NCBI GenBank assembly: GCA_021234155.1
Contig: JAJEKV010000045.1
Coordinates: forward strand, 7,611,105 to 7,675,104
Source of the DNA: Isoetes taiwanensis
Taxonomy: Eukaryota; Streptophyta; Lycopodiopsida; Isoetales; Isoetaceae
DNA length: 64,000 bases
Direction: 5' to 3'
Shown: piece after piece, positions 9,809 to 18,852 of the stretch
Layout: each line of letters opens with the position of its first letter
Numbering within the stretch: position 1 is the stretch's first letter
Made by a program: the position numbers and the translations under genes
The notes under the pieces: model-generated
Told to the model about the DNA's origin: nothing
Database searches by the model: none
Seen by the model: the letters and a program-made list of their open reading frames with translations, nothing else

Positions 9809-10266
9809 AAGAGACCCTTTGGGAATATGAGGAGAGGATTACCGACATGATCAGGAGGGATGATCCCGGGCCGCCAGAACAGGACTATGGCCAGAGATAT
9901 GGCGAATATCCCGAATGGGATGAAGGCTATGAGATGGAACCCCCGCCACCAGGAGAACCCTATGATCCTGACAATGGGTTGGAGGTAGTTAATATCCTTA
10001 GGGACAGGGCTTACAACGACCTCAAGCAAACGCTGTGCCATACTTGGGACTATTGGAGCATGTCCAGGCACGAGGCTTTCGAGGACGCCAACGACCACCT
10101 TTGGCAACTCTTCTATGCTCTGCGGAGGCTTTTCAATCTTCTCATTATTAGCCCAAAGTGGGAATACCAACCAGTGATTGTCCAAGCCTGGGCACGCTAT
10201 AAGCTCGTTAGGGATGTACGGGAGAGTGTCCGCTACTCAATCCTATACCCCTTTGCGAACCCCTAG
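9809..10266 (+). CDS. Element 1 ORF4, unknown, probably spliced at its 5' end
   Basis: The frame is open from 9748, but its first 20 residues come from AT-rich sequence ending in CTGTCTTGCAG, a strong acceptor at 9798-9808. The likely exon begins at 9809 with EETLWEYEERITDMIRRDD, followed by a proline- and acid-rich stretch and a helical region rich in Trp and Tyr. It stops at 10264-10266. The upstream exon is not identified; ORF3 is a candidate. No known domain recognised. Confidence 0.45.
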
Positions 10267-10504
10267 GCTTGGTCTCTCCAGTTATATTTTTTTGTTGTTG
10301 TTACACTGTGTGCGAGTAGAACTTTAAAACTTCCACTGTATAATACCTCCTTTTGTGCCAACCCATGTACCAATCAACTTGTTGTTGTACTCAACTTGAA
10401 TGAAATGAAACATCAGTTTCTGTTTGTATATTTTCTTGTCACTGTCAGCAAATGTTATCTAAAAGAAATTGTATATTACTGTAAGTCTGCTTATACTTTC
10501 ATGA

Positions 10505-11700
10505 ATGCTCGATATAGACGGTGCACGCAATGTCGCCTGGCAAATGCCCTCGAATGCCAGTAGGTTGACACCTGAACAGGAACTCATGTTAATGAAAAGG
10601 CAGCTAGGCGAGTTGCAAGCCTATGTATTGCATGCCAATCCACCCCAGCACATACAAGAGGACGGGCCGGAGTTACCTCCGCAACCACCTAGCCCACCTA
10701 CACAGCAACCGTCCCCACCAGAAACCAGCCCTGTACCTGCACAGAGGAAACTTCATGCGAAACGTCGTCGGAGTTCCTCCAAGGATAGCGCCACCTCCTC
10801 GCAGTCGGCCACTTCTGGGTCCTCTGCGTCGTCTAGTGATCAGACGAAGCGCCGGGACAAGGAGTACCGTAAGACGGTTGATATCGCCATAACTAGCATA
10901 TGGAAGAATAGGAAATTGGCCCGGTTTGATGGAAAATCCCAGGTGATTTGAATCGAGTCTTGGTTGGGCCGAAATGAAGGAGTTGGGGGAGGTCTTATGG
11001 CATGACGGAAAAGGATACTGAGAAAGGTTGCCACTACCAATCTTACGAGAGCTGCCCGTATTTGGTGGAAGGGATATGCGAGCCAAGCATCTAGACAGAG
11101 GGCGGATGCAACCGGGGAAGTTTTCCAAGGCCTTTTAAGTCGCATTATGTGCCCGTCGCACAAATGCCAACAGATCGACTTTCTACGGGTTGGAGCAGAA
11201 GGGTATGTCCGTCTGAGCTTACACGGATGAGTTTATGCGCTGGTCAGTATGTATTTTGGTATGAATGAGAAAAAAGGCGTGGAAGGCTATATTGAGGGAT
11301 TGGCACCATCAATCAAAGCGGATGGTTAAGGCCATAGACCCAAAATGATTTGAGAGGCGAGGCTAAAGCATTGAGCCTCGAGGAGGACACGCCAAAGAAC
11401 CGGTATCCACGTCCTGCGCCTTACTCGCAGCCCCGGCCGTCCACACCTTACAGACCCGCTTCGCCAAGTCAGGGACCCTCTGGTGAGAACTCTTATGGCC
11501 CGAGGAAAAAGAAAGTCGCCTTAGCACGCCAAGAAATGAGAACAATGCGGTTAAGAAAGTTCGGAACCTCTTACAGATCCATTCCTAAAGAGGCCGTGAA
11601 CAGCTCCGCCAGGAGGTAAGGCATGCTACAGGTGTATGAGGCGGGGCACTTCATGCGAGAACTACCCTTACGTCCACCTTGAGGCCCGGTGGCCATGGCC
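10505..11700 (+). pseudogene. gag of Ty3 element 1, frameshifted
   Basis: An open frame at 10505-10951 encodes a proline/serine-rich N-terminus (PPSPPTQQPSPPETSP, then a serine-rich stretch) followed by the capsid entry RKLARFDGKSQ. Beyond this, frames alternate: AARIWWKGYA (about 11055), YVRLSLHG (11205), then a zinc-knuckle remnant KACYRCMRRGT near 11622. Order and motifs are those of a Ty3 Gag, which packages element RNA. At least four frameshifts or stops lie between 10950 and 11700. Confidence 0.75.
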
Positions 11701-11859
11701 GACCTCGGTGGGATGATCTCGAATCAACACAACTGTCGAGGAGGAATCTCCGATTACATTCACGGTCGTCTCATATCCTTGCGGCTATAGAACCAGGCAA
11801 TCTTTGAAAGTTAGCTTCTTTGTTATTTCTACCATAGGCCAAATAGGCGGAAGCCTTTT

Positions 11860-12240
11860 GTAATTCTTATGGATGCAGGCGGTACACATAATTTTGCTTC
11901 TCCTAGGATGGCCCATGTCTTACGTCTAGAAACATTGAGGTCCCGTAGAGACACATCACTCTAGCCCGGTGGTAAAGTCGGGACATACCCATGGCCGCCG
12001 CATCAATCTCAACATGCAACTCCAGGGTGCAGGTTGCTTTGGGTGCTGAATTGATGGATATTGGCAAATATGACCTCATTGTTGGTATGGAATTCGGCAT
12101 CATAAAAGCGAACATAGATCTTGAGAGAGAGAAGTTACCTTCAATGCGACTAATGGAGCTCGGCGTGCTTGTTAAAGGTGAACCTTTCAACCCTATCCTG
12201 CAGTCTATGTCCATCCCGGCGGTTAGATAAAAAGCTATAC
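11860..12240 (+). pseudogene. Retropepsin-like protease remnant, Ty3 element 1
   Basis: Near 11868 the plus strand reads LMDAGGTHNFASPRMAHVL, which corresponds to the Ty3 protease active-site region (normally D-S/T-G-A-T-H-N-F); here the second catalytic-triad position is Ala. A following frame (about 12030-12230) reads ELMDIGKYDLIVGMEF, the distal part of the fold. The frame is broken between them. The enzyme normally cleaves the Gag-Pol precursor; this copy should be inactive. Confidence 0.7.
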
Positions 12241-12419
12241 ACAAGGAAAAGCTCCTTTGCATCGTTATGCTTGCTTCCATCGAGTCGGATGCTAAGCAAA
12301 AACATGTAATCGGCGGCCTCGGAGGGATTGCTAATCTTCTCCCGAATTTGGTGATCTTTTTGGGATGAGATTGAAGCTTCCTCCTTTTAGAGGGGTGGAA
12401 TGTGAAATAGCTTTAGAGC

Positions 12420-13250
12420 CGGTACCAAGCCTACCCGGTAAGGCTCCGTACCAGGTATGAGTCCTCAGTGGCGAGAACTTAAGAAGCAACTTCAAGAGCT
12501 ATTAAACCTAGGTTTCATCCGCCCTAGTGTTTTAGCCTTTTGGCGCTCCTATTCTCTTCGTTAAGAAAAGAGCATTTCATTGAGGATGTGTATTGATTAC
12601 CGGCAACTCAACAAGCATACCATCAAGAATCGCTATGCTTTGCCTAGAGCGAGATGACCCTAATGGATCAGATTACAAGGGGCTAAGTATTTCTCAAAGA
12701 TTGATCTACGCTCAGGATACAATCGGATAAGGATCAGGAGGAGGACATCTATAAATCCGCTTTCCTTTTAGGTATGGGCATTATGAATTTACAGTTATGC
12801 CTTTTGGATTAACTAATGCCCCAAAGCGTTCATGCGATTAATGAATGATGTCTTTAGGCAATACTTGGATGATTTTGTTGTTATCTTCTTGACGACATTC
12901 TCATCTACGGTAAGACCCTTGAGGAGCATGAGAAACATCTTGGATTGGCCCTACAAAAGCCGAGGCGTCATCAACTCTATGCCAAGTGGTTGACTATTTA
13001 GGCCATATCATTTCCTTGAGAGGGAATTACTCTGAGACCCGCTAAGATAGAGGCCGTAAGGGAATGGCCTATTCGGGGAATGTTTCAAGTCAGGAGTTTC
13101 TTGGGATTAGCTTGAGGCTACTATCGAAAATTTGTAAAGGTTTACGCCAAAGATTGCAGCTCCTCTTACAAATTTCACAAAGCATGAAGGTGAAGGATTG
13201 GATGGACCCTTTGGAAGGCGAAAGTTCGAGTTTCCAGCTGACTTAAGGAT
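12420..13250 (+). pseudogene. Reverse transcriptase of Ty3 element 1, multiply frameshifted
   Basis: Recognisable in order are: WRELKKQLQELLNLGFIRPS (about 12475), [20 protein letters not shown] (12585), YGHYEFTVMPFGLTNAP (12775), and around 12865 LDDFVV then DDILIY split by a one-base deletion at the catalytic Asp-Asp motif. The motif order is that of Ty3 RT, which makes element cDNA. I count at least six frame changes between 12420 and 13250. Downstream remnants toward RNase H include SQEFLGIS. Confidence 0.85.
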
Positions 13251-13394
13251 GCCCTAACATCAGCACCGGTTCTCACATTACCCGATCCTGACGGGGGGGA
13301 TAAGCTAGTGGCGGCAGGATGTCGATAAAATTGCCCACGGTGGGGTCCTAATCTTGGGGAGGGAGGGTAATTGCCTATGACTCAAAGAAGATGA

Positions 13395-13660
13395 ATGAGG
13401 GAACAGCGATATCCCACCCATGATCAGGAACTGTTGGCCGTGGTCCGTGCCCTGCGGATATGGAGACACTACCTTCTTGGTAGAAGATTCCAATTGGATA
13501 CGGATCACCAAAGTCTCCGTTATTTATCTACCCATCCAAATCTCAACCTCCGTCAAAGGAGATGGATGGAATTTCTCGAGGAGTATGATTTTGAGATTAT
13601 GTATAAGCCTGGCAAGCACAATGTGGTTGCGGATGCTTATCACGCCATCCCTTGGTGACC
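13395..13660 (+). pseudogene. RNase H domain, Ty3 element 1
   Basis: The frame includes [29 protein letters not shown] and [11 protein letters not shown], the C-terminal two thirds of Ty3 RNase H including conserved Glu and Asp positions. The start of the domain (about 13270-13390) lies in other frames. The domain degrades the RNA strand of the cDNA hybrid. The highly conserved ADALSR is altered to ADAYHA here. Confidence 0.85.
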
Positions 13661-13797
13661 CGAACCCATTGTAATGCCATTTCTACACTCACCAGTGAGT
13701 TTGGGAAACAGATAGAGCAGACCTTGGCAACAGATCCAGAATTTTGTGACATTTGGGACAGTTTGGCTAAGGAAGCTTCATACCGGATGCGAGAATC

Positions 13798-14709
13798 TTG
13801 CTTTTTCGTGCATATAAGAAGGAGGGCAACTTATTATATCACAAGGATAAGTTGTGTGTGGAAGACTTGAGGGTACACGAGCTCATTCTTCATGACACAC
13901 ACAATAGCCCTATAGCTGGACATGCAGGTTTTATGAAAACCTACTTTAAAATTCGCTCCAGTTATTTCTGGCCTTCTATGAAGAAGGACATAGCCAAGTA
14001 CATTAGGCAGTCAAAAGCGGAGAAGTTAAGGATTCCAGGCGAGTTGCAACCTCTGGATGTGCCAAACGCCAAATGGAAAGTGATAACCATGGATTTCATT
14101 GTGGGACTTCCAAGAACTCTCCGGGGATATGATGCCCTAATGGTTGTGGTCGACAAATTGTCGAAAATGGCTCATTTCTTGCCATGTCGGACCACGGATA
14201 CAGCCTTTGATACTGCTCTGCTATTTGCCAAGGAGATCTTCAGATTACACGGAATGCCACGGGTAATTGTGTCGGATAGGGACCCCAAATTTGTAAGTGC
14301 ATTCTGGAAAGATTTCTTTGCCACCATCCAGACCAAGCTTGCTATGAGTACAGCATATCATCCTCAAACAGATGGTCAGACGGAACGTACCAATCGTATT
14401 ATAGAAGATATGCTGAGAAGTTATGTGTGGAGTAAGCAATCGCAGTGGGCTGACTATATTTATCTGGTCGAGTTTGCTTATAACAGCATGAAGCAGGAAT
14501 CCTCCAGGATGTCCCCCTTCATGATAAATTATGGTTATCAATGCCTTACCCCAGATACATGGCATAACCCCGTCTCTAAGGTAGAGGTTTCTCAACAACT
14601 CCTCTTAGAGATGCAAGCGCTGGTCGAAGAAGTTCGTGATTATTTACTAGCGGCACGCAGTCGTCAGAAGAGTGTGGCCGACAAATACAGAACCCCACGC
14701 ATTTTTTAG
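13798..14709 (+). CDS. Integrase of Ty3 element 1 (core intact, zinc finger damaged)
   Basis: A 303-codon open frame. The H-H part of the HHCC zinc domain is present (ILHDTHNSPIAGHAGF) but the expected CxxC is missing: KYIRQ runs straight into SKAEKLRIPG, whereas element 2 keeps ECRLC at that position. The DDE core is complete by eye: TMDFIVGLP, VSDRDPKF and DGQTERTNRIIEDMLR supply Asp, Asp and Glu. The enzyme inserts cDNA into host DNA. The frame stops with TAG at 14707-14709, where element 2 encodes Gln (REFQVGE), so a single-base change cuts off the C-terminal part. Confidence 0.88.
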   Translation: MLFRAYKKEGNLLYHKDKLCVEDLRVHELILHDTHNSPIAGHAGFMKTYFKIRSSYFWPSMKKDIAKYIRQSKAEKLRIPGELQPLDVPNAKWKVITMDFIVGLPRTLRGYDALMVVVDKLSKMAHFLPCRTTDTAFDTALLFAKEIFRLHGMPRVIVSDRDPKFVSAFWKDFFATIQTKLAMSTAYHPQTDGQTERTNRIIEDMLRSYVWSKQSQWADYIYLVEFAYNSMKQESSRMSPFMINYGYQCLTPDTWHNPVSKVEVSQQLLLEMQALVEEVRDYLLAARSRQKSVADKYRTPRIF

Positions 14710-15231
14710 GTGGGCGAATCAGTTTGGCTGAAGATCAAGGTAAAACAAGCCAAGCTTAAGATTGGTAACTGTAAGAAGTTACCCAGATGGGCTGGACCGT
14801 TCAAAATTATTGACCGTGTTGGAGAGCAGGCATATCGCTTGGATTTGCCGCCCCGCTTAAAGATCCACAAGGTCTTTCACGTGAGTCTTCTCAAGCAACA
14901 CACCCCTGATCCAGAGGAGGTTTTGGAGACCCCAACCCTCCTAGAAATGACGGAGGAGCAACTCGAAATAGTCCCTGAAGCTCTTCTTGATCGAGCTTAC
15001 AAACAAACCAGAAGGACTCAAATGTTGCAATACTTGGTTAAGTGGAAACACTTACCATTTGAGGATGCTACGTGGGTGATGAAGATAGACCTTGACAAGC
15101 ATTATCCGGATTTCATGCGTGAATCTCAAGGCCGCACCATCAACGATGTTATCAACTCCGCCGTCAGCGGTAAGCTTAGAAACCTGAGTACCAGGGGTGG
15201 CGCTTTAGAGGGGAGGATGCATCGTAAATGA
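14710..15231 (+). CDS. Integrase C-terminus: GPY/F-like module and chromodomain
   Basis: This is in the same frame as the integrase core, directly after the TAG. RWAGPFKIIDRVGEQAYRL is the GPY/F-type module and HKVFHVSLLK follows. The chromodomain lies near the end: YLVKWKHLPFEDATWV, with aromatic residues placed as in chromovirus integrases, where the domain can tether integration to methylated histones. The frame ends at 15229-15231. Confidence 0.88.
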   Translation: MGESVWLKIKVKQAKLKIGNCKKLPRWAGPFKIIDRVGEQAYRLDLPPRLKIHKVFHVSLLKQHTPDPEEVLETPTLLEMTEEQLEIVPEALLDRAYKQTRRTQMLQYLVKWKHLPFEDATWVMKIDLDKHYPDFMRESQGRTINDVINSAVSGKLRNLSTRGGALEGRMHRK

Positions 15232-15813
15232 TAACAAGCAACCGATGATGAGATCACTTTGTGTTCTCTAGGATGTGGTCTGATGTCAATAGCGACATCA
15301 CCGCAACTTGTTGCAAAAGCATATAGTTGATAGACCGCTTTCCTCTCGGCTACAATGGGAACTTGACCAATCCCTATGCCGCAAGGAACCGCAAACCATA
15401 GACATGATAGGTTCCCTGATAGATAGTATGTTCTTTTAATTATTATAAGGGGGTGGTCCCTTCAACCACAATTTCATCATATGTCCGATCTGGTGACATA
15501 TGCGGGGCCCGATAAGCGATGCGTGCCACATGCTAGCTAGAGGTTCTTGATGACCCGAACTCTTCGATTTTGTTTTGCCTACATGTTTTGTTTTTCGTTC
15601 CCGCGATGTTTGGTATTGGTTTTCGGTCCTTAAACTGTTTGATTATGATAATCCTGTGAACGCACCATGGTGCTTGAAATGTTTTTGCAAACTTTACAGT
15701 TTGAATATATATATATTACTTTCGGAAACATAACGTCTTGAATAATGTATTTCTTTGTACATTTCTAACTAACCCCAATCTTTGGGGGCGACATTGATTC
15801 TAAGAGGGGAGAA
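15232..15813 (+). other. 3' untranslated part and polypurine tract of Ty3 element 1
   Basis: No coding frame is supported. The purine run AAGAGGGGAGAA at 15802-15813, just before the LTR start, is the polypurine tract that primes plus-strand DNA synthesis. Confidence 0.85.
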
Positions 15814-17369
15814 TGTGGCGTTCCAAGTATTTATACGGTATGCGATATAAATATATGGGACCGTCACGGTATAAAACACGCCACACGGGGATGATAACCT
15901 GGGGGTTGGCCACAATGGATTTAATTAGCTATGTTAACCAAATTATTAAGGATAATTATCAAAGACATGTGATTAAGTCAAACCATAGTAGTAAAAAGCC
16001 ATTTAGCTTCACCGGGTGGCGGCATATTGGTTGCTAAACTAGGCCACCAAAGGCGGCGCCATCCTCGAGATCTTCCCGCCGGACCCCGACAAAGCACCGG
16101 GGGCGGTGGGCTCAGAAATTATTCTTTGCTGCTTCGCCCCGGATCGCCCAAAACACCCCTTTTCTTTTGTTGCTACCCCGTGCGACCATGGGAAGCACCC
16201 TTGACAGCGGGTCCCGAAAAACTACGGTTAGTGGTAGTTAATTGCGTTTTGTAGAATAACACTCTAGGATTCTTTTCTGAATGGTTTTGGGTGAGACTGA
16301 CCCTTCTCTGGTAATTAGGAATACTTTTCAATTATGAATGATGCTTTCTGTTATGAGATGGGTCGATGTCTCTATGAGTCGAGTTAATCGTTCCGAATGC
16401 TTGAGGGATTTAAAAGGAGGGTAGAGGGCCTACGAGCTTGAGTATAGAATGCTCTAGTATTTCCTTTAACACCCTAGTAGATTCGACTTGTGCGAAAGAG
16501 CCCACCGGGTCATAGATAGTCTGGCTTAGCACCAGATAAGGGACATAGTGGTGAAGTAGGGGGTGGGGTCTTGCACGAGCATAAAGGCTCACGAGACTCC
16601 TACAAGTGGGCTAGGCACGATGGCCGGTCGCGTGGAGGGCGGGTATGGGTCGACACTCCCACGGGTGTAGTGGTGTGACAGGTATGGAGCACCATGCACT
16701 TTGAGTAGAATTAGGGTGAGTAAATTCGAGATGCGGATGCGGGGGGTCGCCGATGCGCGCGTATTCCCCTAGCTCACCCGACACCCTTGTGATCATGGAA
16801 GGGGGCCTCCCGACCTACCTCATCGGACCAGTGTCATGAACACGGAGTAGACTCAAAGGGTGATCCACAGTGTGCATCTCCGGGAAGGCTATAGCGAAGC
16901 CATGGCGTGAATCGACCCATCGCAAAGTGTGCGGGAGAGGCGGATGGGTGGACAACCCTAGCCCGATGTTCTATGCCAGCCAGCGCCATGCAGATTCGGT
17001 ACGCAGAACCCACGAGACCCGGCCGTCGATTCGCTCCCCACTATAGTGCGGCCGGGGTAGAACATGGGGTTTGGGCGTTTTATTAGTTCGGATGCATATT
17101 CTTTGCCGTTGGTATTTAGATGGATCGCCACCCTTCGTGGTGGTTATTTATATGTGAATTATGCTGTGTGCTAACCCTTGTATTCATGCCATGACGTGGC
17201 GAAGCCCATCAAGCGTGGGCGAATGACCCCTTCGTGTCCTTCTTTCGGCACCATAATATGGGTGGCGGAATGAGCGGAGGGGCCACGCTTCCGTGGCGAG
17301 ATGGGCGCCATGGGAGGAAAGTCCCCATGTATATCTGACCAGGGTGCATATATATCTGGGAGCGTCACA
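15814..17369 (+). repeat. 3' LTR of Ty3 element 1
   Basis: It begins TGTGGCGTTCC and ends GAGCGTCACA, spans 1556 bp and aligns throughout with 4390-5959. Differences from the 5' LTR are mainly small indels in GC-rich parts. The exact 15-bp flanking repeat follows at 17370-17384. Confidence 0.95.
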
Positions 17370-17739
17370 CCATTATATATGAGTGATAAGAAAGTTTATC
17401 GCGGTAGCCAAAAATACAAAAAATTCTATGTTGCCTTAAGAAAAGGGAATAAAGACATTTTTTTTTATCAGCTATATTATAGGTCTGAATTATGCCAAAT
17501 TAGCTTCCCTTACTTTTATAAGCATTTTCTCCTTTTGAATACGTGTTCTCATTTATTTTTGGTCATATGCAATATGCAAGCCATTTAGAGTACAAATGAG
17601 TTTTAAACTATTAGTTTTAGTTTCTTTTTTTTTCCCCCTTCATGTATTCATATTTTTCACCTGTTGTGACCATTGAATTGACCTGGCACGCGGGCCTTAG
17701 CAATCGCCTGTATTTTGGGAATAACTGACAAGTATGGGG

Positions 17740-17812
17740 AAAATTAAAGTTCAAACTTGAGATCTTTGATGTGGAAAACTAACATGATAACCAACTATAC
17801 TAAGAAACCAAT
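17740..17812 (-). mobile_element. tRNA-related SINE fragment
   Basis: Read on the minus strand, TAGTATAGTTGGTTATCATG resembles a tRNA-derived A box and AAGTTTGAACTTT, about 30 bp further, a B box. This spacing is typical of plant SINE heads. No poly(A) end or target duplication was found, so the limits are approximate. Confidence 0.45.
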
Positions 17813-18204
17813 ATCAAAAGTGCAGGCTATTAAAATATAAATCAATCGTTTCTGCTATCGTAGTCGAACTATTTGTCTACGAAAATGAGCAATGTTATTT
17901 TTGTTCATTGTTTTGTGGCCTAGTTGGTCATTGCACAAGGCTAACACATTGAGGGTCTTTGGAAATGCATGATTTAAATACAGCGGAAGTTTTGCCCTTG
18001 ATACTCTGTTTTTTGCTGAATTTCAAAGCTATGGCCTTGGTGGTAGCAGTGCCGGAAGAGTTCCTTGGTCTTCTCAACTCTCTGCCTCTGATGTTGAGAA
18101 GTTCAGTATTGAAAGTTTTATTCAGGGCAAAGCTTGGCTTCTTCCGGCAACTAATATTCCTTTTGGATCTCCCTCTTCCTGAGTGCTCCGGACATCTTTG
18201 ATCT
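17813..18204. other. No gene recognised
   Basis: A plus-strand frame at about 18032-18185 (GRVPWSSQLSASDVEKFSIE) has coding-like composition and ends at a stop, but I cannot name it. Confidence 0.3.
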
Positions 18205-18412
18205 CAAATCTGCGATGAGATTCTGGCACATCAGGCAACACAGCAACGACAAGAGGATAAAGAGATTTGCAATATCTCAAGCTTTTGGCGTGACCTTCAA
18301 CCCCTTTTACATAATCGCCGTAACCGGCCAAGAACGTAACAAAGGCCTTCCTTGACAATCGACATAGCACCGGGGCAAAGATTATAGCAAGACGATTCGG
18401 TTTTGGAGCCAT
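18205..18412 (-). pseudogene. Galactinol synthase first-exon fragment
   Basis: The minus-strand frame starts MAPKPNRLA and continues KAFVTFLAGYGDYVKGVEG, HAKSLRYCKSLYPLVVAVL and PDVPESHRR. This matches the N-terminus of plant galactinol synthase, a GT8 glycosyltransferase making galactinol from UDP-galactose and myo-inositol for raffinose synthesis. After HRR the match stops at a point near the end of exon 1 in this family; what follows is not galactinol synthase, and no second exon is nearby. It is either an isolated exon or a truncated pseudogene. A foldback element lies about 110 bp upstream of its ATG. Confidence 0.78.
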
Positions 18413-18522
18413 GAGTTTTGGTTTTAGATCGATTCTGGCCGGGGATTACGCGAATTGGGCGATTGGAGCAAGAATCCGCGGCCGAAAAAACAAAGGGCGA
18501 ATTTCCATAAGCGCCGGTTCAC

Positions 18523-18631
18523 GCTTGGTAGTCGGCCGGATTTTGGGGTTTCCGGCCGGTAATCGGTTTACCGGAAACCCCGAAATCCGGATTACCGGCC
18601 GGAAACCCCGAAATCCGGCCGGCTACCAAGC
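18523..18631. mobile_element. GC-rich foldback (inverted-repeat) element
   Basis: Arms 18523-18563 and 18591-18631 are 41-bp inverted repeats with about two mismatches (GCTTGGTAG at one end, CTACCAAGC at the other). The 27-bp loop carries a third partial copy of the arm (GGAAACCCCGAAATCCGG). No convincing target duplication is seen. Confidence 0.7.
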
Positions 18632-18852
18632 ACATTTTTGTTTAATAGAAGGGACATTTTACCTTGATTCTACACTCTGGTCAAAGAAGCACTTCTATAC
18701 AAGTGTGAATATGTATTACGATCTTTCAGGTTAGTCCTCGCGTACAATTGGATTATGATATGAAATGCTACGGTGGCTGTTCGCTTGAACCTTTGGAACT
18801 GCAAATTTGTTTAAACCACAAATTGAATGTAGCGAATCATGAGCCGAAGTGA

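Larger units (their letters stand above)
4390..17369 (+). mobile_element. Ty3/gypsy LTR retrotransposon (element 1), complete but decayed
   Basis: The order is 5' LTR 4390-5959, PBS 5961-5972, four extra ORFs (6751-10266), gag (about 10505-11700), protease, RT, RNase H, integrase and chromodomain (11.86-15.23 kb), PPT 15800-15813 and 3' LTR 15814-17369. The pol order with integrase after RNase H is that of Ty3/gypsy. The GPY/F-like module and C-terminal chromodomain place it among chromoviruses in the broad sense. Most coding domains carry stops or frameshifts, so it is unlikely to be autonomous today. The roughly 4.5 kb between PBS and gag is unusual and includes a histone H3 domain. A related copy occupies 46.8 kb to the window end. 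Confidence 0.95.
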
